This document shows, in pieces, positions 23,637 through 31,417 of a stretch of DNA of 64,000 nt; position 1 is the stretch's first letter, and each line of letters opens with the position of its first letter. Location of the stretch: NCBI RefSeq assembly GCF_017581925.1, contig NZ_JAGEVG010000018.1, forward strand, positions 1-64,000, given 5' to 3'. A model generated the notes under the pieces. That model was not told the origin of the DNA, did not search any database, and saw nothing but the letters and a program-made list of their open reading frames with translations. This DNA is from Gelidibacter pelagius (GTDB lineage: Bacteria; Bacteroidota; Bacteroidia; Flavobacteriales; Flavobacteriaceae). The translations under genes were made by a program, and so were the position numbers.

Positions 23637-24419
23637 TTATAAGCATTTTGTTCGTCCACCATCAACAGGCAAATTGATGCCATTAATATAACTGGCACAT
23701 TCACTCGCCAAAAAAGTCACGGCATAAGCCAATTCCTCTGGTCTGGCAAAACGTTTTGCAGGAACTGTACTTTTCATGGCATTAGCAGATTCTTCTTCAC
23801 TGTGACCAGTTTTAGCCGATTTGTTTTTGATGATTTCCGTCAGTCGATCTGTTGCCGTTGCTCCTGGGAGTACATTGTTGACCGTTATTCCAAATTGTCC
23901 AAGTTCATTTGCTAATGTTTTACTCCAATTGCCAACGGCACCACGAATGGTATTGCTCACACCCAATCCATCCAAAGGTTGTTTTACTGAGGTAGAAATA
24001 ATGTTAATGATACGACCATATCCTTCATCCTTCATAAAAGGAACGACAGTTTGGGCCAAAATATGATTGCATTTTAAATGTTGGGTAAAAGCTTTATCAA
24101 ATTCTTCAAGCTTTGCCGAAAAAACGGGTCCAGCCGCGGGGCCACCTGTATTGTTGACCAAAATATGGAAGCCATGATGCTTTTTGATAAACTCAGAAAC
24201 CTTGTGTTGCAATTCTTCAGGGTTTGAAAAATCCGCCACAATATAACTGTGGTTTTTTGAATTAGGGAGTTCGGCCATTACCTGTTTCAATTTTTCCTCA
24301 TTTCTCGCCACCAAAGTGACCTTGGCGTCTTCTGAAGCTAAGGATATGGCTGTTGCCTTTCCTATTCCTGCTGTACTTCCGCAAACTAATGCGTATTTGT
24401 TGTTTAGTTTTAAATCCAT
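23637..24419 (-). CDS. SDR family oxidoreductase in the kynurenine cluster
   Basis: A 260-residue Rossmann-fold short-chain dehydrogenase. The cofactor site is VCGSTAGIGKATAI, with VARNEEKLK following strand 2 and LVNNTGGPAAGP after strand 4. The usual catalytic YxxxK is not apparent: where it is expected the sequence reads GVSNTIRGAVGNWSKTLANE, with no tyrosine. The SDR subgroup that resembles FabG but lacks this tyrosine (BKR_like_SDR_like) has the same look. Such a gene occurs regularly in flavobacterial kynurenine clusters, to my knowledge, but its reaction is not established. A step after 2-aminomuconate is possible. The C-terminus GINLPVDGGRTKCL is standard. Confidence 0.85.
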   Translation of the reverse strand: MDLKLNNKYALVCGSTAGIGKATAISLASEDAKVTLVARNEEKLKQVMAELPNSKNHSYIVADFSNPEELQHKVSEFIKKHHGFHILVNNTGGPAAGPVFSAKLEEFDKAFTQHLKCNHILAQTVVPFMKDEGYGRIINIISTSVKQPLDGLGVSNTIRGAVGNWSKTLANELGQFGITVNNVLPGATATDRLTEIIKNKSAKTGHSEEESANAMKSTVPAKRFARPEELAYAVTFLASECASYINGINLPVDGGRTKCL

Positions 24420-24425
24420 AATTAT

Positions 24426-24543
24426 CAGCCCCTCCTAACCTCCCCAAAGGGGAGGAACTCTTAACGGGATAATGAGTTTATAATTTTATTCTACAATTTT
24501 AAATTAAGTCACCATCTAACTCCCTCCCTTCGGGAGGGCTGGG
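24426..24543. repeat. Two CCTCCCC/GGGGAGG palindromes between SDR and dehydrogenase genes
   Basis: CCTCCCC-AAA-GGGGAGG lies near 24438-24454, and CTCCCTCCC-TTCG-GGGAGGG near 24522-24540. The second starts two bases after the TGA stop of the aldehyde dehydrogenase. These are versions of the same palindrome type that is translated inside the kynurenine monooxygenase gene (28189-28220). Confidence 0.75.
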
Positions 24544-24544
24544 A

Positions 24545-26095
24545 TCAATATTTTATACAAACATTCTTCGCCTCCGTAAAAAATCGCAGCGCTTCAAATC
24601 CGCCCTCACGACCTACGCCAGAAGCTTTTATGCCTCCAAATGGCGTCCGTAAATCGCGCATCATCCAAGTGTTCACCCAAACAATTCCGGCTTGTAATTG
24701 ACTGCTCATTCGCATGGTTCGTTTTAAATCGTTGGTCCAAAGTGTTGCTGATAAACCGTATTTTACTTTGTTGGCCATTTCCAATACTTCGTCTTCACTT
24801 TCAAAGGACATGATAGTTACCACAGGTCCAAAAATTTCTTCTTGGTTCACTCGGCAGTCATTCGATACAACTTCAATGACGGTTGGCTCGAGATAATAAC
24901 CGTTTTCAAAATTTTCAACCACCACTTTATTGCCGCCACAAAGTATGGTTCCCTTTTCTTTTTTGGCGATTTCGATATACGCCATCACTTTTTCGAGATG
25001 TGTTTTTGATACCAAAGCACCGATATCGGTTGCTGCGTCAGATGGATGCCCAACTTTAAGCGCTTTTACTTTAGTTACGAAATCCTTTTTGAACTTTTCA
25101 TAAATAGAAGCTTCCACAAAAATTCTGCTCCCACACAAACAAATCTGCCCTTGATTGGAAAATGAAGAACGTACCGTAGTATCAAGCATATTGTCATAAT
25201 CGCAATCGGCAAAAATGATGTTTGGATTTTTTCCTCCCAATTCCAAAGATAGCTTTTTGAATAATGGAGCTGCCACCCTTGCAATATGGGCGCCAGTAGC
25301 AGTACCTCCCGTAAAACTGATCGCATTGATGTCTGGATGATCGATAATGGCCTGTCCTGCTGTTGTACCCAATCCGTGTACAATATTGAGAACGCCATTA
25401 GGCAATCCGGCTTCTTTACAGATTTCGCCAAGTAAATAAGCGGTCATCGGTGTGATTTCACTTGGTTTGGCCACCACACAGTTTCCGGCCGCAATGGCTG
25501 GAGCAATTTTCCAGGTAAAGAGGTAAAGCGGAAGGTTCCAGGGTGAGATACAACCCACCACACCGATAGGTTGACGTAAGGTAAAGTTAATGGTATCTTG
25601 ACCAACACTTTCATGACTTTCACTGGCGAATTGCGTGATAGCATTACCGAAAAAGCGAAAATTACTAGCTGCTCTTGGAATGTCAACTTGCGTGGCCAAT
25701 GAAACTGGTTTCCCATTGTCCTTACTTTCAGCTTCAGCAAAACGACTTAAATTATCCTCTAATAATTCCGATATTCTAATAAGAATCCTACTGCGTTCTT
25801 CCAATGTGGTCTGCGACCAAATAGGAAATGCTGATTTTGCGGCAATATAGGCGTTCTCTACATCTTCCTTGGTGGAGTTTGGGATCTGTCCGTATACTTC
25901 CCCATTGGCTGGACAATAGTTGTCTATCCATTGGTCTTGAATTGGATTGATATATTCTCCGTTGATGTAGTTCCTAATTCCTGCGAAGGCAGGAATCTCA
26001 TCTTGAATTGCCTTATTTACCACGAATTCACGAATTTTTTTGAGTTCTTTCAAGTTTTTTAAACTGAAAGCTTCGATTAGAAAATCTTGCGCCAT
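24545..26095 (-). CDS. Aldehyde dehydrogenase (2-aminomuconate semialdehyde dehydrogenase-like)
   Basis: Oxidises 2-aminomuconate semialdehyde to 2-aminomuconate with NAD+, judged from its cluster. The 516-residue protein has a full ALDH fold: cofactor site SFTGGTATGAHIA, catalytic glutamate in LSLELGGKNPNI, catalytic cysteine in NQGQICLCGSR, and EEIFGPVVTIMSFE. The first 40 residues or so are not family-like. They read IREFVVNK and then DEIPAFAGIRN, which are translations of two dispersed repeats, before the normal NYINGEYINP start. No ATG exists between residue 1 and the core, so the extended start is the only standard one; a non-ATG start nearer the core is possible. Confidence 0.9.
   Translation of the reverse strand: MAQDFLIEAFSLKNLKELKKIREFVVNKAIQDEIPAFAGIRNYINGEYINPIQDQWIDNYCPANGEVYGQIPNSTKEDVENAYIAAKSAFPIWSQTTLEERSRILIRISELLEDNLSRFAEAESKDNGKPVSLATQVDIPRAASNFRFFGNAITQFASESHESVGQDTINFTLRQPIGVVGCISPWNLPLYLFTWKIAPAIAAGNCVVAKPSEITPMTAYLLGEICKEAGLPNGVLNIVHGLGTTAGQAIIDHPDINAISFTGGTATGAHIARVAAPLFKKLSLELGGKNPNIIFADCDYDNMLDTTVRSSFSNQGQICLCGSRIFVEASIYEKFKKDFVTKVKALKVGHPSDAATDIGALVSKTHLEKVMAYIEIAKKEKGTILCGGNKVVVENFENGYYLEPTVIEVVSNDCRVNQEEIFGPVVTIMSFESEDEVLEMANKVKYGLSATLWTNDLKRTMRMSSQLQAGIVWVNTWMMRDLRTPFGGIKASGVGREGGFEALRFFTEAKNVCIKY
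25974..26000. repeat. ATTCCTGC-GCAGGAAT palindrome inside the aldehyde dehydrogenase gene
   Basis: An 8 bp perfect stem (25977-25984 with 25989-25996) and a GAAG loop, followed by TCTCA. It translates on the minus strand as DEIPAFAGI within the N-terminal extension. The same core occurs twice more, both within the RidA-type gene. Confidence 0.9.
26020..26040. repeat. CACGAATTCACGAATT repeat inside the aldehyde dehydrogenase gene
   Basis: This short element encodes IREFVV in the N-terminal extension. It resembles the ACACGAATT units in the 11580-11700 region. Confidence 0.55.
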
Positions 26096-26197
26096 CTATT
26101 ACAGTAGATAGTCAGACTGGATTCCCGTATTGTTTTATTTGCCACGTCCCGATTATTATTGGGATCACGAATATTTTAGGAGTGTTTCCGCTCCCGC

Positions 26198-26257
26198 AAC
26201 CTCTCAGGTTTTCTGCCTACATTGACGCTTCGGCGGACAAGTATAACCTGAGAGGTT
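26198..26257. repeat. 13 bp inverted repeat AACCTCTCAGGTT between dehydrogenase and RidA-type genes
   Basis: AACCTCTCAGGTT at 26198-26210 is perfectly complementary to AACCTGAGAGGTT at 26245-26257. The 34-base interior contains a nested TGCCTAC...CGGCGGACAAG element. The mRNA would fold into a long hairpin between the two genes. Confidence 0.9.
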
Positions 26258-26287
26258 TGATTTGGCTTTTGTCTCAAAATACGACCT

Positions 26288-26737
26288 TTAATCATGAGAT
26301 TCCTGCTTCCGCAGGAATGCGACGACCTTAATTTCCACCACCAAATCAGGATTTGGTAATTGATGCACAGCTACAGTGGTTCTTGTCGGCCCGGTTTCCT
26401 GATCAAAGAATTCAGCATAGGCTTTATTATAGCCAGCAAAATCATTCATATTTACCAAAAATGAGGTCACGTCTACCACGTCTTTAAGCGTGGCGCCTTC
26501 CTTAGCGAGATTTTTTTCAATGTTTTTAATGACCTCACGGGTTTGGACTTCGGCATTTAAATGCTTAGTGCCCAATTCATCAATAATGTCAACCCCAGCA
26601 ATCGTATTGTCGGCGCGTCTTGAGCTAGTTCCTGAAACATAAATAAAATCGCCAGCACGTCTGGTGAGTGGATAGTTGCCTCTTGGTTTCACCCCCGTTC
26701 CTGCGAAGGCAGGAACCTCATTGTTATCTTTACTCAT
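26288..26737 (-). CDS. RidA family 2-aminomuconate deaminase-like protein
   Basis: Probably releases ammonia from 2-aminomuconate in the pathway; RidA-fold deaminases fill this role in related clusters. The 149-residue protein has the normal core, [52 protein letters not shown] and [12 protein letters not shown]. Both ends are altered by a dispersed palindrome. Near the N-terminus [10 protein letters not shown] interrupts the expected MSKDN...KPRGNYP. At the C-terminus the family end near VEIKVVAF is followed by LRKQESHD, which is the same palindrome in the other orientation. The insertion keeps frame at both ends. Whether the extended protein is fully active is unknown. Confidence 0.9.
   Translation of the reverse strand: MSKDNNEVPAFAGTGVKPRGNYPLTRRAGDFIYVSGTSSRRADNTIAGVDIIDELGTKHLNAEVQTREVIKNIEKNLAKEGATLKDVVDVTSFLVNMNDFAGYNKAYAEFFDQETGPTRTTVAVHQLPNPDLVVEIKVVAFLRKQESHD
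26297..26320. repeat. ATTCCTGC-GCAGGAAT palindrome at the RidA-type gene 3' end
   Basis: ATTCCTGC (26299-26306), TTCC loop, GCAGGAAT (26311-26318). On the minus strand it encodes FLRKQES and provides the final codons; the stop TAA follows 6 bases later. Confidence 0.92.
26695..26718. repeat. GTTCCTGC-GCAGGAAC palindrome at the RidA-type gene 5' end
   Basis: GTTCCTGC (26697-26704), GAAG loop, GCAGGAAC (26709-26716). It encodes EVPAFAGT just after the sixth codon. A compensating change on both stem ends (A-T pair to G-C pair) relative to the other copies keeps the stem perfect. Confidence 0.92.
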
Positions 26738-26755
26738 AATCTTTTTCTTCTTTTT

Positions 26756-26787
26756 AAACCTGACAGGTTTTTAAAACCTGTCAGGTT
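26756..26787. repeat. AACCTGACAGGTT / AACCTGTCAGGTT inverted pair after the monooxygenase gene
   Basis: Two palindromic half-sites, ACCTGACAGGT and ACCTGTCAGGT, separated by a TTTTAAA stretch, fill the gap between the monooxygenase stop codon (5 bases away) and the RidA-type start. The same family occurs at 31373-31406. Confidence 0.85.
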
Positions 26788-26792
26788 ACTAT

Positions 26793-28241
26793 CTAATGTT
26801 TAAAATCCTTCGCCACCCGATCGTCTTCCAAAATCTCTTCGGTGGCAGCTTTAACTTTTTCTAAATTCGTTTTTAAATCGTCGTTGAGGTCGAGTTCTTT
26901 GTCCGCCAACATATTCAAAATCGCTTTGTCTTGCGCTCTACCTCTCAACATGGCTTCATAATAACTGATCTCCTCATTAAAGGTGACCAATGAATATTTT
27001 GAGGAATAGTCATTCGGGAAATTCTTTTCCAATGCCATTTCTAAGTTACGCTTTTCTCTGAAAATGGCATTGTTTACATGGCCTTTCATTTCATGAAAAT
27101 TATCGATGGCTAAATCTGCAATGGCATCGGTATCCCTTTTTCGTTTCTTCTCATAAGTTTTGAATATGGTCTCCCAGTCTTTATGACCTTCATCCAAAAC
27201 TTGATCAAATACGGTGACATCTTCAAAGGAGGCGTTCATTCCTTGTCCGTAAAACGGCACAATGGCGTGTGCGGCATCACCCATCAATAGGGTATTGCCT
27301 TTATAATGCCAAGGTGAACACTTTACGGTTCCTAACGGCGAGGTTGGATTGGTAAAGAAGTCTTCGATCAGGTTGGGCATTAATTCCAAAGCGTCTTTAA
27401 AATATTTTTGAAAAAATTCAATCACCTTTTCTTCTGTAGTCAAATTACCGAAATTGTATTCGCCATCTTCATAACTTAAAAACAAGGTCACCGTAAAACT
27501 GCCGTCCAAGTTCGGTAAGGCAATCAGCATAAAACTATCGCGTCCCCAAATATGTAAAGCATTTTTGTACGTTTTAAAGCCACCGTCTTCTGTAGGATGA
27601 AAACTTAATTCCTTATACCCATGAGACAGCCAATCTTGCGAAAAGCTGAACAAAAACTTTTTGCCTAAAAAATAACTTTTCCGTAACGCCGAGCCGGCAC
27701 CATCTGTAGCGATTATGACATCAGCATCTTCTACAAATTCGGTATTGGACTCATAATCCTTAAATAAGGCCGTGGTTTTTTCGAAATCGACAGATTTACA
27801 TCTTTTGTTGAAATAAATTTTGACGTTGTCGTGCTTTTCAGCTTCATCCAACAATAAACCATTTAAAAGACCTCGAGAGATGGAGTTGATGTATTCATGT
27901 TCTCTTCCGCTGTAAGGCGCCATGACCATATTGCCTTCAATGTCATGCAACATACGACCATTCATGGGAATGCATAATTCTCGGACTTTATCTTCAATGC
28001 CCGCTAGTTTCATGGCTTTAATGCCCCGATCAGAAAGGGCTAAATTGATGGAACGTCCTGCGCTAATATTGGCCGTCCGTATATCTGGACGCATTTCGTA
28101 TAGCGAGACGTTAAATCCACGTTGCCCCAGGCGTAAAGCGAGCAAGCTTCCGCAAAGACCTGCGCCGATGATGAGTATGTTTTGTTTGGCCTCTCCTAAA
28201 TCCTCTCCAAAGGAGAGGACTTTTTTAGTGTCTTCTTTCAT
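26793..28241 (-). CDS. kmo: Kynurenine 3-monooxygenase
   Basis: FAD- and NADPH-dependent hydroxylase converting kynurenine to 3-hydroxykynurenine. The 482-residue protein has the FAD motif IIGAGLCGSLLALRLGQRGF (starting near residue 23), the RSINLALSDRGIKAM segment, and the second FAD motif LLMGDAAHAIVPFYGQGMN. The first 20 or so residues, including KVLSFGEDLGEAKQ, are encoded by a CCTCTCC-type palindrome (28189-28220), and the normal family start is near the NILIIGAG stretch. No membrane helix is visible at the C-terminus, unlike the mitochondrial enzyme. It sits between kynureninase and the deaminase gene in the cluster. Confidence 0.95.
   Translation of the reverse strand: MKEDTKKVLSFGEDLGEAKQNILIIGAGLCGSLLALRLGQRGFNVSLYEMRPDIRTANISAGRSINLALSDRGIKAMKLAGIEDKVRELCIPMNGRMLHDIEGNMVMAPYSGREHEYINSISRGLLNGLLLDEAEKHDNVKIYFNKRCKSVDFEKTTALFKDYESNTEFVEDADVIIATDGAGSALRKSYFLGKKFLFSFSQDWLSHGYKELSFHPTEDGGFKTYKNALHIWGRDSFMLIALPNLDGSFTVTLFLSYEDGEYNFGNLTTEEKVIEFFQKYFKDALELMPNLIEDFFTNPTSPLGTVKCSPWHYKGNTLLMGDAAHAIVPFYGQGMNASFEDVTVFDQVLDEGHKDWETIFKTYEKKRKRDTDAIADLAIDNFHEMKGHVNNAIFREKRNLEMALEKNFPNDYSSKYSLVTFNEEISYYEAMLRGRAQDKAILNMLADKELDLNDDLKTNLEKVKAATEEILEDDRVAKDFKH
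28189..28220. repeat. TCCTCTCC-GGAGAGGA palindrome inside the monooxygenase 5' end
   Basis: TCCTCTCC (28201-28208), AAA loop, GGAGAGGA (28212-28219), preceded by GGCCTCTCCTAAA as a half-copy. On the minus strand it encodes VLSFGEDLGEA near the protein start, before the FAD-binding motif. Confidence 0.92.
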
Positions 28242-28266
28242 TCTTTACAGTTCGTAATATTTTCAA

Positions 28267-29583
28267 TTATCGGTTCATTCCCTTTAAGAAAGTTAGGATG
28301 GACTTCAGGCGTTTTACTAATTCGTAAACATCCTGATACGAATTATATAGCGGCACTGGCGCACATCGTATGACGTCTGGTTCGCGCCAATCACTGATAA
28401 CGCCAGCTTCGGTTAATTGATGGTGTAAATTTTTATCGGCATTTTTCACCTGAATGGAGAGTTGGCATCCGCGTTCTTCTGGATTTGATGGGGTGATGAT
28501 TTTGATGTTGTTATTGTTCAGGTTATTGATTAAAAATTCAAAATACCCTGTAAGATGTTTTGATTTTTCAGTCAACCTTTCCATGCCTACTTCTGAAAAC
28601 ATATCCAATGATGCTCTGATTGCTGCCATTGATAGGATTGGTGGATTGCTCAATTGCCAACCTTCTGCCCCTGGAAGTTGGTCAAATTCGTCACGCATTT
28701 TAAAACGTGTTTCTTTATTATGGCTCCACCAACCTGCAAACCGGTTGAGGTCTTTATTGTGTGCATGGCGTTCATGCACAAAACAGCCACCTAAACTTCC
28801 TGGTCCAGAATTTAAATATTTGTAGGTACACCAAACCGCAAAATCGGCACCTGAATCGTGAAGATTTAATTCCACATTTCCCGCCCCATGGGCACAGTCG
28901 AAGCCGACCATGCATCCGTATTTATGTCCAAGTTGGGTTATGCGTTTCAAATCGAAAAACTGTCCTGTATAATAGTTGACGCCACCAATCATCACCAAAG
29001 CGATTTCATGTCCCTGCGCTATCAAAATAGCTTCCAAATCGTCATAATTGGCTAATTCTTCACCTTTTCTGGCCTTCCAAAGCACCAATCCATCTTTCGG
29101 ATCGATTCCGTGATGACGCAATTGCGATTCCACAGCGTATTTGTCTGATGGAAACGCATCAGCCTCAATCAGAATTTTATAGCGTTTTGAAGTCGGTTTA
29201 TAAAAGGAGACCATCATCAAATGGAGGTTGGCCGTCAAGGTATTCATGACCACCACTTCGATGGGTTTGGCACCAACTACTTTTGCCATGTTCTCTGTCA
29301 GGAATTCGTGGTAATGAAGCCAAGGATGTTTGGCATCAGTATGGCCTTCAACACCTAAATTGGCCCAGTCTTCCAATTCCTGATGGATATAGTCTTTTAC
29401 TGATTTTGGTTGGAGTCCAAGTGAATTCCCAGTCATATAAATCATCTCGTTCCCTTGTTCGTCTTTTGGAATATGAAATCGATTTCTATAAGATGCTAAA
29501 TCGTCATTTTGGTCTTGTTGTTTGGCGTATTCTAATCCTAATTGATAGTTTGACAAGGTGAATTGATTTTGGGTTTCACACAA
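28267..29583 (-). CDS. kynU: Kynureninase
   Basis: PLP enzyme that cleaves 3-hydroxykynurenine (or kynurenine) to 3-hydroxyanthranilate (or anthranilate) and alanine. The 438-residue protein has GNSLGLQPKSVKDYIHQELE near the start, MNTLTANLHLMMVSFYKPT, the region VGFDCAHGAGNVELNLHDSG with the PLP-binding aspartate, and the Schiff-base lysine in FAVWCTYKYLNSGPGSLGG. The C-terminal DWREPDVIRCAPVPLYNSYQ is typical. It is the first gene of the minus-strand cluster, with the monooxygenase start 25 bp downstream of its stop. Tryptophan dioxygenase and formamidase genes are not in the window. Confidence 0.96.
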   Translation of the reverse strand: MCETQNQFTLSNYQLGLEYAKQQDQNDDLASYRNRFHIPKDEQGNEMIYMTGNSLGLQPKSVKDYIHQELEDWANLGVEGHTDAKHPWLHYHEFLTENMAKVVGAKPIEVVVMNTLTANLHLMMVSFYKPTSKRYKILIEADAFPSDKYAVESQLRHHGIDPKDGLVLWKARKGEELANYDDLEAILIAQGHEIALVMIGGVNYYTGQFFDLKRITQLGHKYGCMVGFDCAHGAGNVELNLHDSGADFAVWCTYKYLNSGPGSLGGCFVHERHAHNKDLNRFAGWWSHNKETRFKMRDEFDQLPGAEGWQLSNPPILSMAAIRASLDMFSEVGMERLTEKSKHLTGYFEFLINNLNNNNIKIITPSNPEERGCQLSIQVKNADKNLHHQLTEAGVISDWREPDVIRCAPVPLYNSYQDVYELVKRLKSILTFLKGMNR

Positions 29584-29644
29584 AAATAAGAATTATAAGT
29601 TTAGGATTTACTAGAGAAAAGACTTTTGAAATTGTAGTTTCACT

Positions 29645-29682
29645 AAAAAAAAGAGCTTCAACTTTAATAGTGGAAGCTCTTT
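29645..29682 (-). terminator. Intrinsic terminator, minus strand
   Basis: AAGAGCTTC and GAAGCTCTT form a 9 bp stem. On the minus strand it is followed by a run of seven T residues. It lies about 150 bp after the lipoprotein gene at 29832-30497 and upstream of kynU, so it insulates the kynurenine cluster. Confidence 0.75.
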
Positions 29683-29831
29683 GAATATATATAGGCGCAT
29701 ACTGCGGAATACTCTTTTCGATATATCTTATATACGTCCTATATCAATAGTTTGGATTACGACAACGTAAATTTTAGTGCTTTTTCCAACCAGTGCGTTT
29801 TAATACCTAGGCTATTTATTTAACAGGATTA

Positions 29832-30497
29832 TTACTTCAGAACTTTAATGTCGGTAAAATGAAGCGTCCAGTCCTCGTTTGGTCGTTTATGGGTTTTTGC
29901 AATTTTAATGCCGTTGAAATCTTCGTAATTTTCCCAAGTGGTCATCATGGAAGGTTCTTTAGAATTCCCTTTTCTATAGATCCATTCTTTAAGCATAAAG
30001 TCATCATCATAAAATAGATCATAGGCATCACCAGGCGTATATCCACCGTCATCAGGATAGGTAATCGTTATTTTATTTAGTTGCACTTTGCTGATTGGAG
30101 ATTCGACTACTGTAACTTCAGAAATGCTGGCAGAAGTGTCCCAAACCAATTGAAAAGGAGCCAAAAGCCAATATTTATCATTTACAAAGCCTTTATCGGC
30201 ATTCATTGAGGTACTATCCACCGATTTCCGATTGTAGGCTACGGTATCTTTTCCTGAAACCATAATGACATCTTCTGTTATAGGATTCCAGGTCCAAGAA
30301 CGCTCAAAATGCGTCGTATCCTTATCGACGTTGAAGGTAAATTGTAATTCCGATACATCTTTCCAGTTTTCTATACCATTGGTGATGGCTATTTTTTCGG
30401 CTGTTGACCATTCTTTTTCGTCGGTTTTTGTTTCTTCTTTTTGTTTACAAGAAAAAATGAGAGCGATTAACGTGAATACTATGAGTGTTTTTTTCAT
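29832..30497 (-). CDS. Lipoprotein of unknown function
   Basis: A 221-residue lipoprotein with lipobox ALIFSC and the lipid cysteine at residue 17. The mature part begins with a charged linker, then a beta-rich body: LQFTFNVDKDTTHFERSWTW, GFVNDKYWLLAPFQLVWDTS and DAYDLFYDDDFMLKEWIY. The arrangement of a WxWNPxT element followed by YWLLAPF is like DUF6503-type proteins from Bacteroidota, as I remember them. A LolA-like half-barrel is a possible fold. No neighbour gives a function. Confidence 0.75.
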   Translation of the reverse strand: MKKTLIVFTLIALIFSCKQKEETKTDEKEWSTAEKIAITNGIENWKDVSELQFTFNVDKDTTHFERSWTWNPITEDVIMVSGKDTVAYNRKSVDSTSMNADKGFVNDKYWLLAPFQLVWDTSASISEVTVVESPISKVQLNKITITYPDDGGYTPGDAYDLFYDDDFMLKEWIYRKGNSKEPSMMTTWENYEDFNGIKIAKTHKRPNEDWTLHFTDIKVLK

Positions 30498-30567
30498 TTT
30501 AAATCTTTTTATAAAGATACGGAAGAATGATTCAGAAGTTTTAATTTTAGGTTTTAAATCAGAAATT

Positions 30568-31371
30568 ATGAATCCAAATGACCGTTATTTTGAAATAAAC
30601 AAAGCGACTTGGAATAACAAGGTTGAAGTTCATGCGGTAAGTGAAATGTATGATTTGGTAGCTTTTAAGAATGGTAAATCATCTTTAATGCCTTATGAAT
30701 TGGAGGCTCTTGGTAATGTGAACGGGAAAAGCCTATTGCATTTGCAATGCCATTTTGGTCAGGATACCTTGAGTTGGAGTAGGATGGGAGCGAAATGTGT
30801 GGGTGTTGATATAAGTGATGAAGGGATAAAGTTAGCTCAGAAGTTGAATGAGGAATTAGGCTTGGATGCTGACTTTTTCTGTTGCAACGTGCTTGATACT
30901 TCAAGATATATTAAAGATAGTTTTGATATCGTATTTACAAGTTATGGTGTGATAGGTTGGTTGCCCGATTTAAAACCTTGGGGACAAATGATTGCGGAAC
31001 GCTTAAAAAAAGGGGGTACTTTTTTTATGGCCGAATTTCATCCTATCGTTTGGATGTTCGATTATTTGGAAGGCAAGCCAAATTTAAAATATGGATATAT
31101 GCAGAAAGAGGCGATTTATGAAGAGTATGAAGGAACGTATGCCGATACCAATTCAAAAATGATAAGCAAAGAATATGGATGGAACCATGGTTTGGGCGAA
31201 GTGGTTTCCGCATTATCCAAAGCGGGATTGCATATTGAGTATTTGAAAGAAAATGATGAAAGTCCGTACAATGTATTGCCAGATTTATTACAAACAGATT
31301 CGGGAATGTACGTTACTAAAGACAGACTTTATCCGTTGATTTTTACACTGAAAGCGACTAAAATCAACTGA
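30568..31371 (+). CDS. Class I SAM-dependent methyltransferase
   Basis: A 267-residue methyltransferase. The SAM-binding motif I is LLHLQCHFGQDTLSWSRMGA, with motif II around KCVGVDISDEGIKLA and motif post-II FDIVFTSYGVIGWLPD; the later KKGGTFFMAEFHPIVWMFDY is also typical of a COG2226/UbiE-like subgroup. I chose ATG 30568, where MNPNDRYFEINKATWNNK begins as in relatives. Open frame continues upstream to 30265, but it overlaps the divergent lipoprotein gene and is not family-like. The substrate is unknown. It is divergent from the lipoprotein gene. Confidence 0.87.
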   Translation: MNPNDRYFEINKATWNNKVEVHAVSEMYDLVAFKNGKSSLMPYELEALGNVNGKSLLHLQCHFGQDTLSWSRMGAKCVGVDISDEGIKLAQKLNEELGLDADFFCCNVLDTSRYIKDSFDIVFTSYGVIGWLPDLKPWGQMIAERLKKGGTFFMAEFHPIVWMFDYLEGKPNLKYGYMQKEAIYEEYEGTYADTNSKMISKEYGWNHGLGEVVSALSKAGLHIEYLKENDESPYNVLPDLLQTDSGMYVTKDRLYPLIFTLKATKIN

Positions 31372-31372
31372 T

Positions 31373-31406
31373 AAAACCTGCAAGGTTTCAAAAACCTGTC
31401 AGGTTT
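31373..31406. repeat. AACCTG(C/T)(A)AGGTTT palindromic pair
   Basis: AAAACCTGCAAGGTTT and AAAACCTGTCAGGTTT lie in the 46 bp gap between the methyltransferase stop codon and the convergent msrA. It belongs to the family seen at 26756-26787 and may serve as a shared terminator-like hairpin. Confidence 0.85.
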
Positions 31407-31417
31407 GGTTGCAATTT

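Noticed and set aside
21714-29583. Horizontal acquisition of the kynurenine cluster
   Set aside because: Base composition and codon use look like the rest of the window, there is no integrase or tRNA boundary, and such clusters are common in this family.
30265-30567. Extended N-terminus of the methyltransferase at 30568
   Set aside because: The upstream open frame overlaps the divergent lipoprotein gene, and family similarity begins at MNPNDRYFE.
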